Origin: Pseudomonadota bacterium
GTDB taxonomy: Bacteria; Desulfobacterota; WTBG01; CAIYCZ01
DNA: 10,088 bases
Reading direction: 5' to 3'
Assembly: GCA_026388865.1 (NCBI GenBank)
Contig: JAPLIX010000361.1
Coordinates: 2,291 to 12,378, forward strand
The first letter of the stretch is position 1, and the number at the start of each line of letters is the position of its first letter. Below the pieces are notes generated by a model. The model was given only the letters and a program-made list of their open reading frames with translations. It had not been told where the DNA came from and did not search any database. Shown piece by piece: positions 1 to 5,824 of this stretch. Position numbers and translations under genes: made by a program.

Positions 1-250
1 CAAGTGTGACAAATGCCCGGGTGTGGCAGCGGTTGCACAGCTGTATGGGGTCACCGTCAAACTTCAGGCGGGCATTTCCCTTCCGGGGATTCTTATCAAG
101 ATGGCATTCCTCGCAGTACTTTCCGGTCCAGTGGGGGTTTATTGCCGCAGGTTTACTTGTTTCAGCAGCACCGAGCCTGATGCACGGCAGCACCGTAATG
201 ATTGAAAGCACTATGTAGGGAAGTAATCGATATAATCGCATGAGCGGCAT
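1..250 (-). CDS. Multihaem cytochrome c, N-terminal part (cut by window edge)
   Basis: Reading the minus strand from an ATG at 250-248 gives 83 codons that run off the left edge of the window, so the C-terminus is unseen. The product starts with a hydrophobic signal peptide (about residues 5-28, ending near LGAAE) and then shows two haem c attachment sites, CEECH and CNRCH, about 26 residues apart. That makes it an exported c-type cytochrome, probably with more haems beyond the edge. A second in-frame ATG lies at 241-239; neither start has a strong Shine-Dalgarno sequence, so the exact start is uncertain. The gene lies downstream of the 15-haem cytochrome on the same strand, separated only by the 211-bp fold-back repeat, and the two could be cotranscribed. 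The N-terminus does not resemble that of its neighbour, so it is a different cytochrome rather than a simple duplicate. The reaction and partners cannot be told from this fragment. Confidence 0.85.
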   Translation of the reverse strand, partial: MPLMRLYRLLPYIVLSIITVLPCIRLGAAETSKPAAINPHWTGKYCEECHLDKNPRKGNARLKFDGDPIQLCNRCHTRAFVTL

Positions 251-255
251 TACCC

Positions 256-466
256 TAACCCGGACAAACCGGAATCAAATCCGAATATCGAAATCAGAAA
301 TTCTAAACAAATTCAAATGACCAAAATGGGAAATTTAAAACGACTCTGATGAAAAATGCTGTTTTAAAGTTTGGAACATTTTTATTTTTAATTTGTTTTG
401 TGCTTCGATATTCGTATTTCGAATTTTTCTTGCCAAATAAACACGAAAATAACAACTAAGGGACTA
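256..466. repeat. 211-bp fold-back (MITE-like) repeat, copy 1
   Basis: This stretch matches 2538-2748 at a constant offset of 2282 with no net indel, differing at scattered positions. It is itself an imperfect palindrome with three nested perfect stems: 282-292 with 404-414 (11 bp), 305-313 with 390-398 (9 bp), and 334-341 with 361-368 (8 bp). It fills the gap between the two cytochrome genes, starting 6 bp from the downstream gene's ATG and covering the stop codon (466-464) of the upstream one. Long fold-back sequence without a transposase suggests a non-autonomous mobile element or an intergenic processing/terminator structure. Which of these is not decidable here. Confidence 0.85.
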
Positions 467-2515
467 TTGGTCAATATCCTGGAACTGCAAAGACGGTGTC
501 GTTGCCTTTTCTCTGCTGGGCTGGCTGTGAAAATAGAGTAATTTCGATGGCCCGTCTTCGCCATGGCATCGTACACAAAACTGCAAAACAATCTTCTCCC
601 GCAGAAAACTGTCCGTTGCGTTGCCCTCAACCTTTTTCCCCGGTCCTTTGGTCCGCTCGTTCTTCCATGCGTGGGGATTATGACAGGTTGAGCAGACGAT
701 AAAGCCACCCTTCCCCACCTTTCCCGCATCAGTATAAACGGGATATTGTTCATTAAACAGGTCGTAATTAATAATCGTTTCTCCGGGCTGGTGTGAGCCG
801 GCATGACCCGTAATGGCTCCCGGATGAAAAGCGCATTGGGGATTTTTCTCCGCGGCTATTTTTCCCGGGGCGTGGCATCCGGTGCACAGTTTAGTCATGA
901 TGCTGTCGCGGTATCCGGGTTGCCCCTTCCATATATCCAGGCTGCCAGGCCCCAATGGAGTTGCCCACAGGTACTGCTGCTGCGGCGCGTTATGTGCCGC
1001 ATGGCAGGGGCTGCATATCCCGCCGCCCTGCAGCGTGACACCGAGCACATTTTTATAGCGCGCATCGGTGATCCGCAGATCGTGGTCTGTGCCCTGAATC
1101 ATTCCCTGCGCTGCATGACACGCAATGCATACTTCAGAAGGCTGTGACTGCGAGAGGCGCAGGAATTTTCCATGTTTTATCTCTCTTCTCTCTGTGCTCG
1201 AATAGAGCGGTGCAGGATTATGGACATCGTGACAGGTAAAGCAGCGGATAATGCCATTGTTTGCCCGGTTGCCTTTTTCATCAGACAGGGGCAGAAGTTT
1301 TGATGTTGCCTGGGGCGTCACCCGGACGCCGATCGGGTGAGAGAAATTTCCGGGGATCTTTTTTTCAGCGCTTGCTTCCTGCGCTCGGCTGCTTTTGCAG
1401 AAGACATCCACGGTTTTGATGGACTCTTTCAGGGGCTGCGCCCACATATAGCGCGCGGCACCCTGGTGCACCAGGTGGCAGGGAGAGCACGTGCCGAGTT
1501 CCGCGGCGCGTTTTCCCTGGATGTTCTTGTCATTGGGCGCGGAAACCTTCAAATCATGGCTCGAGCCGGCGATGTTCTGTTTTCCCTGGTGACACTCTCC
1601 GCACATGGCATCGCGGGAATTGCGGTCTGCAAGAAGTACCTTTTTTTCAATTGCCTGATGCGGCTTGTGACAGGTGCGGCACACCAGGACCCCTCCTTTA
1701 CCAAGCACCACATCCTCTCCGCACGACCATTTTCCGGGTATCTGGACAGCTTTATCCGGGGTGATATCGAGCGGGTGAGAGAAGCGGTTAACGCCGGGGT
1801 TTTTAATGGTATCGGGATTCCTGGTATGACAGACCTCACAGAGCACCGACATGGTAAGAGGATCCTCAACAGAGAGCACCAGCCGTTTGTTATTAACGCC
1901 GCCGTGCGGGGTATGACAGGTCTCACATATTATCTGGTCCGGCATTGATTTACCCATCCTGCCGCCAGCCTTGATTATCAGTTCAGGAACTTTCCTGGCA
2001 GAAACATCAATCGGATGGTTGCCCTGGTCCGGCCCGCCGGTCTTTTCAACATGGCACTCCTTGCAGAACGAGGAATCCTTGTTGACGCTTCTCAAAAAAA
2101 AGGTGAACTGCATGCCCTGCTCAAAACTTACCGCGTGCGGGGTGTGACAGGTGGAACACTGCATTTTTCCCTGATCATCCAGCGGGAAGTTTTTGGGGAT
2201 TCTCACATGCTGCGACGGCACAATACCCACCCGGTGTCCGGGATCATTGCAGATTTTATCCCGTGAGTCCCGCACCGAGCCATCGTGGCAGGAAAGGCAC
2301 ATCTCCCTGCTGCCCACAACTTCTTTTTCATCAAGCGGGGCCAGAGGCGTGCCCCGGTGTTCGACATAAAACGTGTAGATCCAGCGGTAATGGCAGATGG
2401 CGCATTTTTTCGCCGAATCAGTCTGGCGGGGAGCCCGCAGCTGTGCATACGCTCCGGTACCGGAGAGGCACAGAAACAACGTGATTAAAATCAAAATACG
2501 CTTCTTCAAATACAT
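464..2515 (-). CDS. Exported multihaem c-type cytochrome (15 CxxCH sites)
   Basis: The 683-residue product begins with a signal peptide (about 1-24, ending GAYAQ). It carries 15 canonical haem c sites, at residues 38, 73, 120, 151, 197, 226, 279, 305, 343, 425, 463, 501, 544, 608 and 647. Many sit in the CxTCHxPH or CSPCHxxH context of the paired-CXXCH families, where the extra His may ligate a neighbouring haem. A sixteenth position, 373-377, reads CKSSR and cannot bind haem in the normal way. Residues ~246-390 and ~392-565 are two copies of one module with the same landmarks: SHP, CxTCH, CxxCH, (S/D)HDL, CSPCH, YxWAxPL and a final CxxCH. The likely role is electron transfer in the periplasm or at the cell surface; the redox partner is unknown. 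No other start is available upstream, and the RBS is weak. The next cytochrome gene follows 213 bp downstream on the same strand. Confidence 0.93.
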   Translation of the reverse strand: MYLKKRILILITLFLCLSGTGAYAQLRAPRQTDSAKKCAICHYRWIYTFYVEHRGTPLAPLDEKEVVGSREMCLSCHDGSVRDSRDKICNDPGHRVGIVPSQHVRIPKNFPLDDQGKMQCSTCHTPHAVSFEQGMQFTFFLRSVNKDSSFCKECHVEKTGGPDQGNHPIDVSARKVPELIIKAGGRMGKSMPDQIICETCHTPHGGVNNKRLVLSVEDPLTMSVLCEVCHTRNPDTIKNPGVNRFSHPLDITPDKAVQIPGKWSCGEDVVLGKGGVLVCRTCHKPHQAIEKKVLLADRNSRDAMCGECHQGKQNIAGSSHDLKVSAPNDKNIQGKRAAELGTCSPCHLVHQGAARYMWAQPLKESIKTVDVFCKSSRAQEASAEKKIPGNFSHPIGVRVTPQATSKLLPLSDEKGNRANNGIIRCFTCHDVHNPAPLYSSTERREIKHGKFLRLSQSQPSEVCIACHAAQGMIQGTDHDLRITDARYKNVLGVTLQGGGICSPCHAAHNAPQQQYLWATPLGPGSLDIWKGQPGYRDSIMTKLCTGCHAPGKIAAEKNPQCAFHPGAITGHAGSHQPGETIINYDLFNEQYPVYTDAGKVGKGGFIVCSTCHNPHAWKNERTKGPGKKVEGNATDSFLREKIVLQFCVRCHGEDGPSKLLYFHSQPSREKATTPSLQFQDIDQ

Positions 2516-2537
2516 AAAATTAATTCAACCCAAACCA

Positions 2538-2748
2538 TAACCCGGACAAGCCGGAACCAAATCCGAATAGCGAAATAAGAAATTCGAAACAAATTCAAAT
2601 GACCAAAGGGGAAAATTTAAAACGACTCTGGTGAAAAATGCTGTTTTGAAGTTTGGAACATTTTTATTTTTAATTTGTTTAGTGTTTCGATATTCGTATT
2701 TCGAATTTTTCTTGCCAAAAAAATACGAAAATAACAACTAAGGGACTA
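2538..2748. repeat. 211-bp fold-back (MITE-like) repeat, copy 2
   Basis: Direct copy of 256-466, lying 22 bp upstream of the start codon of the 15-haem cytochrome. The inner stems are kept; the outer 11-bp arm has one mismatch on its left side (cgaatagcgaa instead of cgaatatcgaa). With copy 1 it brackets the whole cytochrome gene in direct orientation. Any promoter for that gene must lie in or beyond this element. Confidence 0.85.
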
Positions 2749-2809
2749 ATACTAGTTCCGAATGGCTTCAGGACTGATAGCTGAACGCTGACAGCTTTTT
2801 GCCTTTTCT

Positions 2810-2827
2810 TTTAAAGAGCTTGTGAAG
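2810..2827 (+). promoter_or_regulatory. 18-bp leader motif, copy 1
   Basis: The motif tttaaagagcttgtgaag occurs identically at 9822-9839, each time upstream of a GspC-like/TMTC unit. Its TTGTGA (2820-2825) followed after 18 bp by TATATA (2844-2849) could be a weak sigma-70 promoter here. Copy 2 does not keep an equivalent -10, so the promoter reading is uncertain. At minimum it marks the left limit of a duplicated segment. Confidence 0.35.
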
Positions 2828-2905
2828 ATAATCATGGTTATGGTATATAGTAAAAAAAAGCAGAGCTTATTTTCATATAAGGGAACCTCTAATAATTCAC
2901 ACTCT

Positions 2906-2930
2906 GTCACTCCCGCGCAGGCGGGAGTCC
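2906..2930 (+). repeat. dRS3-like 25-bp palindromic repeat, left member
   Basis: The stretch contains the inverted repeat ACTCCCGC-GCAG-GCGGGAGT at 2909-2928. It is of the short intergenic dRS3-like class (ATTCCC-N8-GGGAAT type) found scattered in many Gram-negative genomes. It faces the related repeat at 2950-2974 in opposite orientation. It could form a stem-loop in RNA. Confidence 0.8.
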
Positions 2931-2949
2931 AAGAATTTCAACATATTAT

Positions 2950-2974
2950 GGATTCCCGCTTTCGCGGGAATGAC
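2950..2974 (-). repeat. dRS3-like 25-bp palindromic repeat, right member
   Basis: The stretch contains the inverted repeat ATTCCCGC-TTTC-GCGGGAAT at 2952-2971. Read on the minus strand it differs from the left member at only a few positions, so the two form a roughly 69-bp inverted pair. A spurious in-frame ATG (2970) within this repeat would extend the following gene by 14 codons; it is not taken as the start. Confidence 0.8.
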
Positions 2975-3011
2975 ATTTTTAGAGGAACCCATAATCTTTT
3001 CAGAACAATAC

Positions 3012-3740
3012 ATGAGAACAGATAGCCCTGAAGCAAAGAGAATCAATTGCATATTTTTACTATGCAGTGCGGCATTGATGATCTTCTTCTCTGCGTTCGC
3101 AGATGAGGCACGTGCGGTTGAGGAGCCCTATGCCGTTATCTCAAAGAAAAACCTGTTTTCCCCTGACCGTAAAGAATGGCTTATGGAAAAAACTGACAAT
3201 AAGGCCATGGAAGCAAAAAAGGCAGTGCCTAAAATTGACCTGAAACAGATAAAGCTTATGGGGACCGTTATCTTCGGCACTGAAAGGAAGGCGGTCATAA
3301 AAAATAGTCTGAAAAGAGGTTCCGGGAAAGATGCGGACATTTACATGACCGGTGATTATATTGAGGGCTATCTGTTGAAAGAGATTAATGAAAAAAAGGT
3401 CCTGCTCACGAATACCGACGCCAATGACTCGGTAGAGCTGTTTTTACATGAAGGCGCTGCTCAGCGCTCAAGTGAAAAGACCGATGTCACGATGCCAGCC
3501 CCTCCGGCTGAAGAAAAAAAAATCTTTCGGCAGAAAGCGGTGACGACGCGTGATTTAACGGACCGGATGAAACAATCACAGCAGCTTCTTAAACAGAAAG
3601 ACAGTGAAAATGTGCGCCTGCAGGTTGAGCGGGACTTTAAGAAGCTGCAGGACCATCTGGGTGACATGTCGCCGCAGGAACAACAGGAAGCAATCCTATT
3701 GAAGAAGGAGATAGACCGGACGCAGAATGAAAAAAAATGA
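3012..3740 (+). CDS. GspC-like (type II secretion/PilP-type) exported protein
   Basis: From the ATG at 3012 the product is 242 residues. It has a hydrophobic signal peptide or single anchor (about 12-35), then AVISKKNLFSPDRKEW (41-56), a short linker, and a compact domain at ~76-145. That domain has the GspC/PilP homology-region pattern: LMGTVIF, A-V-I-K, D-Y-I-E-G-Y and a final V-x-L strand. The C-terminal third is charged and predicted coiled coil (about 178-240). In type II secretion the GspC domain sits in the periplasm and binds the secretin. No other gsp genes are visible, so it is an orphan or belongs to a larger cluster outside the window. The upstream ATG at 2970 lies inside a palindromic repeat and would spoil the signal peptide, so 3012 is preferred. 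The stop overlaps the next gene's ATG (ATGA, 3737-3740), indicating translational coupling. Assignment rests on pattern, not a search. Confidence 0.7.
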   Translation: MRTDSPEAKRINCIFLLCSAALMIFFSAFADEARAVEEPYAVISKKNLFSPDRKEWLMEKTDNKAMEAKKAVPKIDLKQIKLMGTVIFGTERKAVIKNSLKRGSGKDADIYMTGDYIEGYLLKEINEKKVLLTNTDANDSVELFLHEGAAQRSSEKTDVTMPAPPAEEKKIFRQKAVTTRDLTDRMKQSQQLLKQKDSENVRLQVERDFKKLQDHLGDMSPQEQQEAILLKKEIDRTQNEKK

Positions 3741-5257
3741 AGAAACAGAAGCGCCCGGTTAAGTCCGGAAGGAAGGATGGACCGCCGCACGCAGGGATAC
3801 CAGGGCCGGCTGCTGCGTGGGTATTGCTGCTCTGCATGGGGCTGGGTTTTGTGTTATACGGGAACAGCCTGAGGAATGAATTTGTCTTTGATGACCTGCC
3901 GCTGATCGTAGATAATCCGCTGATAAAAGAGATAGGGAACGTGGGGCAGGTGCTGGGGTTGGAGAACGGGCAGCCGCTGTACCGGCCTGTTCGGTATGTA
4001 AGCTACATGGTGGACTACGCGCTCTGGGGGCTCAATCCTGCGGGGTACCACGTTGCAAACATAGTATATCACGGTCTGAGCGCGTTTATACTGTATCTGG
4101 TGCTGATGGAGCTGGTGGGGAGCCGTGCGGCAGCGGTGGCTGGGGCGGTGTTATTTCTGAGCCACCCGGTGTTAACGGACAGCGTGACGTATATATCAGG
4201 GCGGCGGGATATTCTGGTAGGGCTTTTTTACCTGCTGTCGTTTTACTGGTTTGTGCGATACCGGAAGGAGCCGCGGGGAGGGTATGCGGTGCTGACCGGT
4301 ATTTTTTTTCTATTGGCACTGGGGTCAAAGGAGATGGGAATAACGCTGCCGGCGATGTTCCTGGTGTATGATTTCACGGTGCAGTACGGCCGGAGCAGGG
4401 GGACAGAGGCGGGTACGGCTGCGCGCGTTAAGGCGGCAGCCTGGGAGGCGGTAAAGAGGGGCTGGAAGATCTATGTGCCGATCGGGATGGTAGCGGGCTA
4501 TTTTTTTTACAGCAAGATATTTGTGCATTATCCATCGCTGCGGAGCAGTTATTACGGGGGCAGCGCAGCGAGTAATTTTGCGACGGTGGTGCGCATAGTG
4601 TGTCATTACGTAAAGCTGGTTATATTTCCGGTGGTACTGCAGGCGGATTATTCACACAATGCATTTGCGCTGTCAGAGTCATTTATGGAATGGCGGGTGG
4701 CGGGAGCGGCGGTGGTGGTAGGCAGCGTGCTGTGGCTGGTGGTGAGGTCGCTAGCGCGGCGGGAGTGGGTATTTTTCGGGGGGATGTGGTTTTTTATAAC
4801 GCTCGTGCCGGTGAGCCAAATATTTCCGCACCACGAGCTGATGGCGGAGCACTATTTGTACCTGCCCTTGGCGGGGGTGATGATAGCGGTGAGCTCGCTG
4901 TGGGGAGAGCTGTGGGAGAAGCGCCGGGGGCTGGCCGCAGGGGTTATTATAGTTGCAGTGGTGCTGTATTCAGCGCGGGTAATAGAGCGGAACGGGGACT
5001 GGCGGGACGGGATGACGCTGTGGAGCGGGGTGGTGAAGGCGGCGCCGGAGTGCGCGCGGGGGCATGATAATCTGGGGACGGAGTACTTCAAGCGCAAGGA
5101 GTACGGGGCATCGCTGCAGCACTACCAGGAGGCGGTGCGGCTGCGGCCCGAGCATGCCATCTTTCATAATAACCTGGGAATAACCTGGGAAGAGCCTACG
5201 GGGTCCTCGGCGATATCAATAATGCCCAGAAAGAGCTTGAGCAGGCGCTTAAACTGA
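3737..5257 (+). CDS. TMTC-family GT-C glycosyltransferase, membrane part (frameshifted)
   Basis: The reading frame gives 506 residues, of which about the first 477 are native; the tail after the 11-bp duplication (5169-5190) is out-of-frame sequence. The protein has a basic N-terminal tail (1-24), then many membrane segments between ~26 and ~412. Family hallmarks are NEFVFDDLPLIVDN (47-60) with the acidic pair of GT-C enzymes after the first membrane segment, RPVRYVSYMVDYALWGLNPAGYH, SHPVLTDSVTYISGRRD, SKEMGITLP, and EHYLYLPLAG (371-380). A TPR follows from ~441. Eukaryotic TMTC proteins are O-mannosyltransferases that modify cadherin beta-sandwich domains; bacterial members are uncharacterised, so sugar and target are inferred only. 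There is no close RBS (AAGGAG is 26 bp upstream), and translation is probably coupled to the GspC-like gene by ATGA. Codons ending in G are strongly favoured up to ~5150. Confidence 0.85.
   Translation: MKKQKRPVKSGRKDGPPHAGIPGPAAAWVLLLCMGLGFVLYGNSLRNEFVFDDLPLIVDNPLIKEIGNVGQVLGLENGQPLYRPVRYVSYMVDYALWGLNPAGYHVANIVYHGLSAFILYLVLMELVGSRAAAVAGAVLFLSHPVLTDSVTYISGRRDILVGLFYLLSFYWFVRYRKEPRGGYAVLTGIFFLLALGSKEMGITLPAMFLVYDFTVQYGRSRGTEAGTAARVKAAAWEAVKRGWKIYVPIGMVAGYFFYSKIFVHYPSLRSSYYGGSAASNFATVVRIVCHYVKLVIFPVVLQADYSHNAFALSESFMEWRVAGAAVVVGSVLWLVVRSLARREWVFFGGMWFFITLVPVSQIFPHHELMAEHYLYLPLAGVMIAVSSLWGELWEKRRGLAAGVIIVAVVLYSARVIERNGDWRDGMTLWSGVVKAAPECARGHDNLGTEYFKRKEYGASLQHYQEAVRLRPEHAIFHNNLGITWEEPTGSSAISIMPRKSLSRRLN
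5169..5190 (+). repeat. 11-bp tandem duplication causing the TMTC frameshift
   Basis: The unit ataacctggga occurs twice back to back (5169-5179 and 5180-5190). Deleting one unit joins the two frames and gives HNNLGRAYGVLGDINNAQ, a canonical 34-residue TPR from A474 onward. The duplication alone therefore explains the broken gene. Confidence 0.9.
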
Positions 5258-5277
5258 ACCCGGGTTTCCCGGAAGCC

Positions 5278-5640
5278 ATGAACAATCTGGGTATTGTCTA
5301 CTACCAGCGCAGGGACTACACGAGCGCCGGCTGGCTGTTTTTGTTGAGTGACAATAGCAAGCCGGACCCCCTGGTGCGCTTCAACCTGGCAAAAACATGC
5401 CTTCAAACAGGTGCTGTTGATAAAGCGCGGGAGTGGTTTGAAAAGGCGCTGCAGCTGCAGCCTGACTATTGCCAGGTCAACCAGGAATTAGGCATGATCT
5501 GTTTACAGCAGGGGAAGAATGAGGAAAGCCTCTCGTATCTGCGCAAGGCGCATGCCTGTACCGATTCGCAGCAGCAAAGAGATAAGATCGCAGAGGCGAT
5601 ACAATACGTGCAGAACAAAATCAAGAAGCAAGCGAAATAA
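5278..5640 (+). CDS. C-terminal TPR part of the frameshifted TMTC protein
   Basis: This 120-residue frame begins at an internal Met and is not likely to be an independent gene. The same frame is meaningful from about 5188 (GRAYGVLGDINNAQKELEQ). It contains successive TPR units with the usual A/G/Y-A-P pattern: AMNNLGIVYYQRRDY..., VRFNLAKTCLQTGAVDKA..., VNQELGMICLQQGKNEES..., ending in a charged helix. With one 11-bp unit removed, the whole gene (3737-5640) would encode about 630 residues with roughly five TPRs, the usual layout of TMTC proteins. TPRs in this family are thought to bind protein partners or acceptors. There is no RBS before 5278. Codon use here is balanced, unlike the G-ending bias of the membrane part. 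Confidence 0.8.
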   Translation: MNNLGIVYYQRRDYTSAGWLFLLSDNSKPDPLVRFNLAKTCLQTGAVDKAREWFEKALQLQPDYCQVNQELGMICLQQGKNEESLSYLRKAHACTDSQQQRDKIAEAIQYVQNKIKKQAK

Positions 5641-5807
5641 GTTAAAAAAAATAAAAAAATATATTGCAGTAACTAAATTTATTTTGTACTGTTAAAAAAT
5701 AATGTGATATGAAAAATTTGACAAGTGAAATATAAAACATCTGCTGTGCGTTACTATAAATCAATAGCTACCATATAACAGGGGGTTATTCGCTGCAGCT
5801 GGCAAAA

Positions 5808-5818
5808 AAAGGAAGGGG
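5808..5818 (+). promoter_or_regulatory. Strong ribosome binding site of the large secreted protein
   Basis: The purine run aaaggaagggg ends 6 bp before the ATG at 5825 and fixes this start. It is the best Shine-Dalgarno sequence in the window, suggesting high expression independent of the upstream TMTC gene. The 184-bp AT-rich leader before it (5641-5824) probably holds the promoter, but no clear -35/-10 pair was found. Confidence 0.7.
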
Positions 5819-5824
5819 CAAACC

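Larger units (their letters stand above)
2516..3011. other. Divergent intergenic region, 496 bp, no gene
   Basis: This stretch separates the leftward cytochromes from the rightward GspC-like/TMTC block. It holds the 211-bp repeat copy 2 (2538-2748), a 157-bp spacer with an 18-bp motif repeated near the window's end (2810-2827), and an inverted pair of 25-bp palindromic repeats (2906-2974). Short open frames here (2525-2737 minus, 2822-3025 plus) are translations of these repeats and show no protein-like features. The promoters of both gene blocks should lie here, but no convincing -35/-10 pair was identified. Confidence 0.7.

Noticed and set aside
1337..1948. 203-codon plus-strand open frame
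   Set aside because: Antisense to the 15-haem cytochrome, whose CxxCH pattern is unmistakable on the other strand.
2525..2737. 70-codon minus-strand open frame
   Set aside because: It is a translation of the 211-bp fold-back repeat, and copy 1 has no equivalent frame of the same extent. No protein-like signature.
2779..2800. AGCTG/CAGCT hairpin followed by five T
   Set aside because: The stem is only 5 bp and no plus-strand gene lies upstream to terminate. Likely chance or part of another short repeat.
2906..2974. Possible mini CRISPR array
   Set aside because: Only two units, in opposite orientation and each palindromic, without regular spacers; they are dRS3-like repeats.
2970..3011. Upstream ATG start for the GspC-like gene
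   Set aside because: It lies inside the right palindrome, has no RBS, and places 14 extra residues before the signal peptide.
2822..3025. 67-codon plus-strand open frame containing SVTPAQAGVQ and MDSRFRGND
   Set aside because: These strings are the well-known read-through of dRS3-like palindromes; not a gene.
5718..5757. Perfect TTGACA at 5718 as a sigma-70 promoter for the surface protein
   Set aside because: No acceptable -10 lies 16-18 bp downstream. TACTAT at 5752 is 28 bp away and TATAAA at 5731 only 7 bp away.
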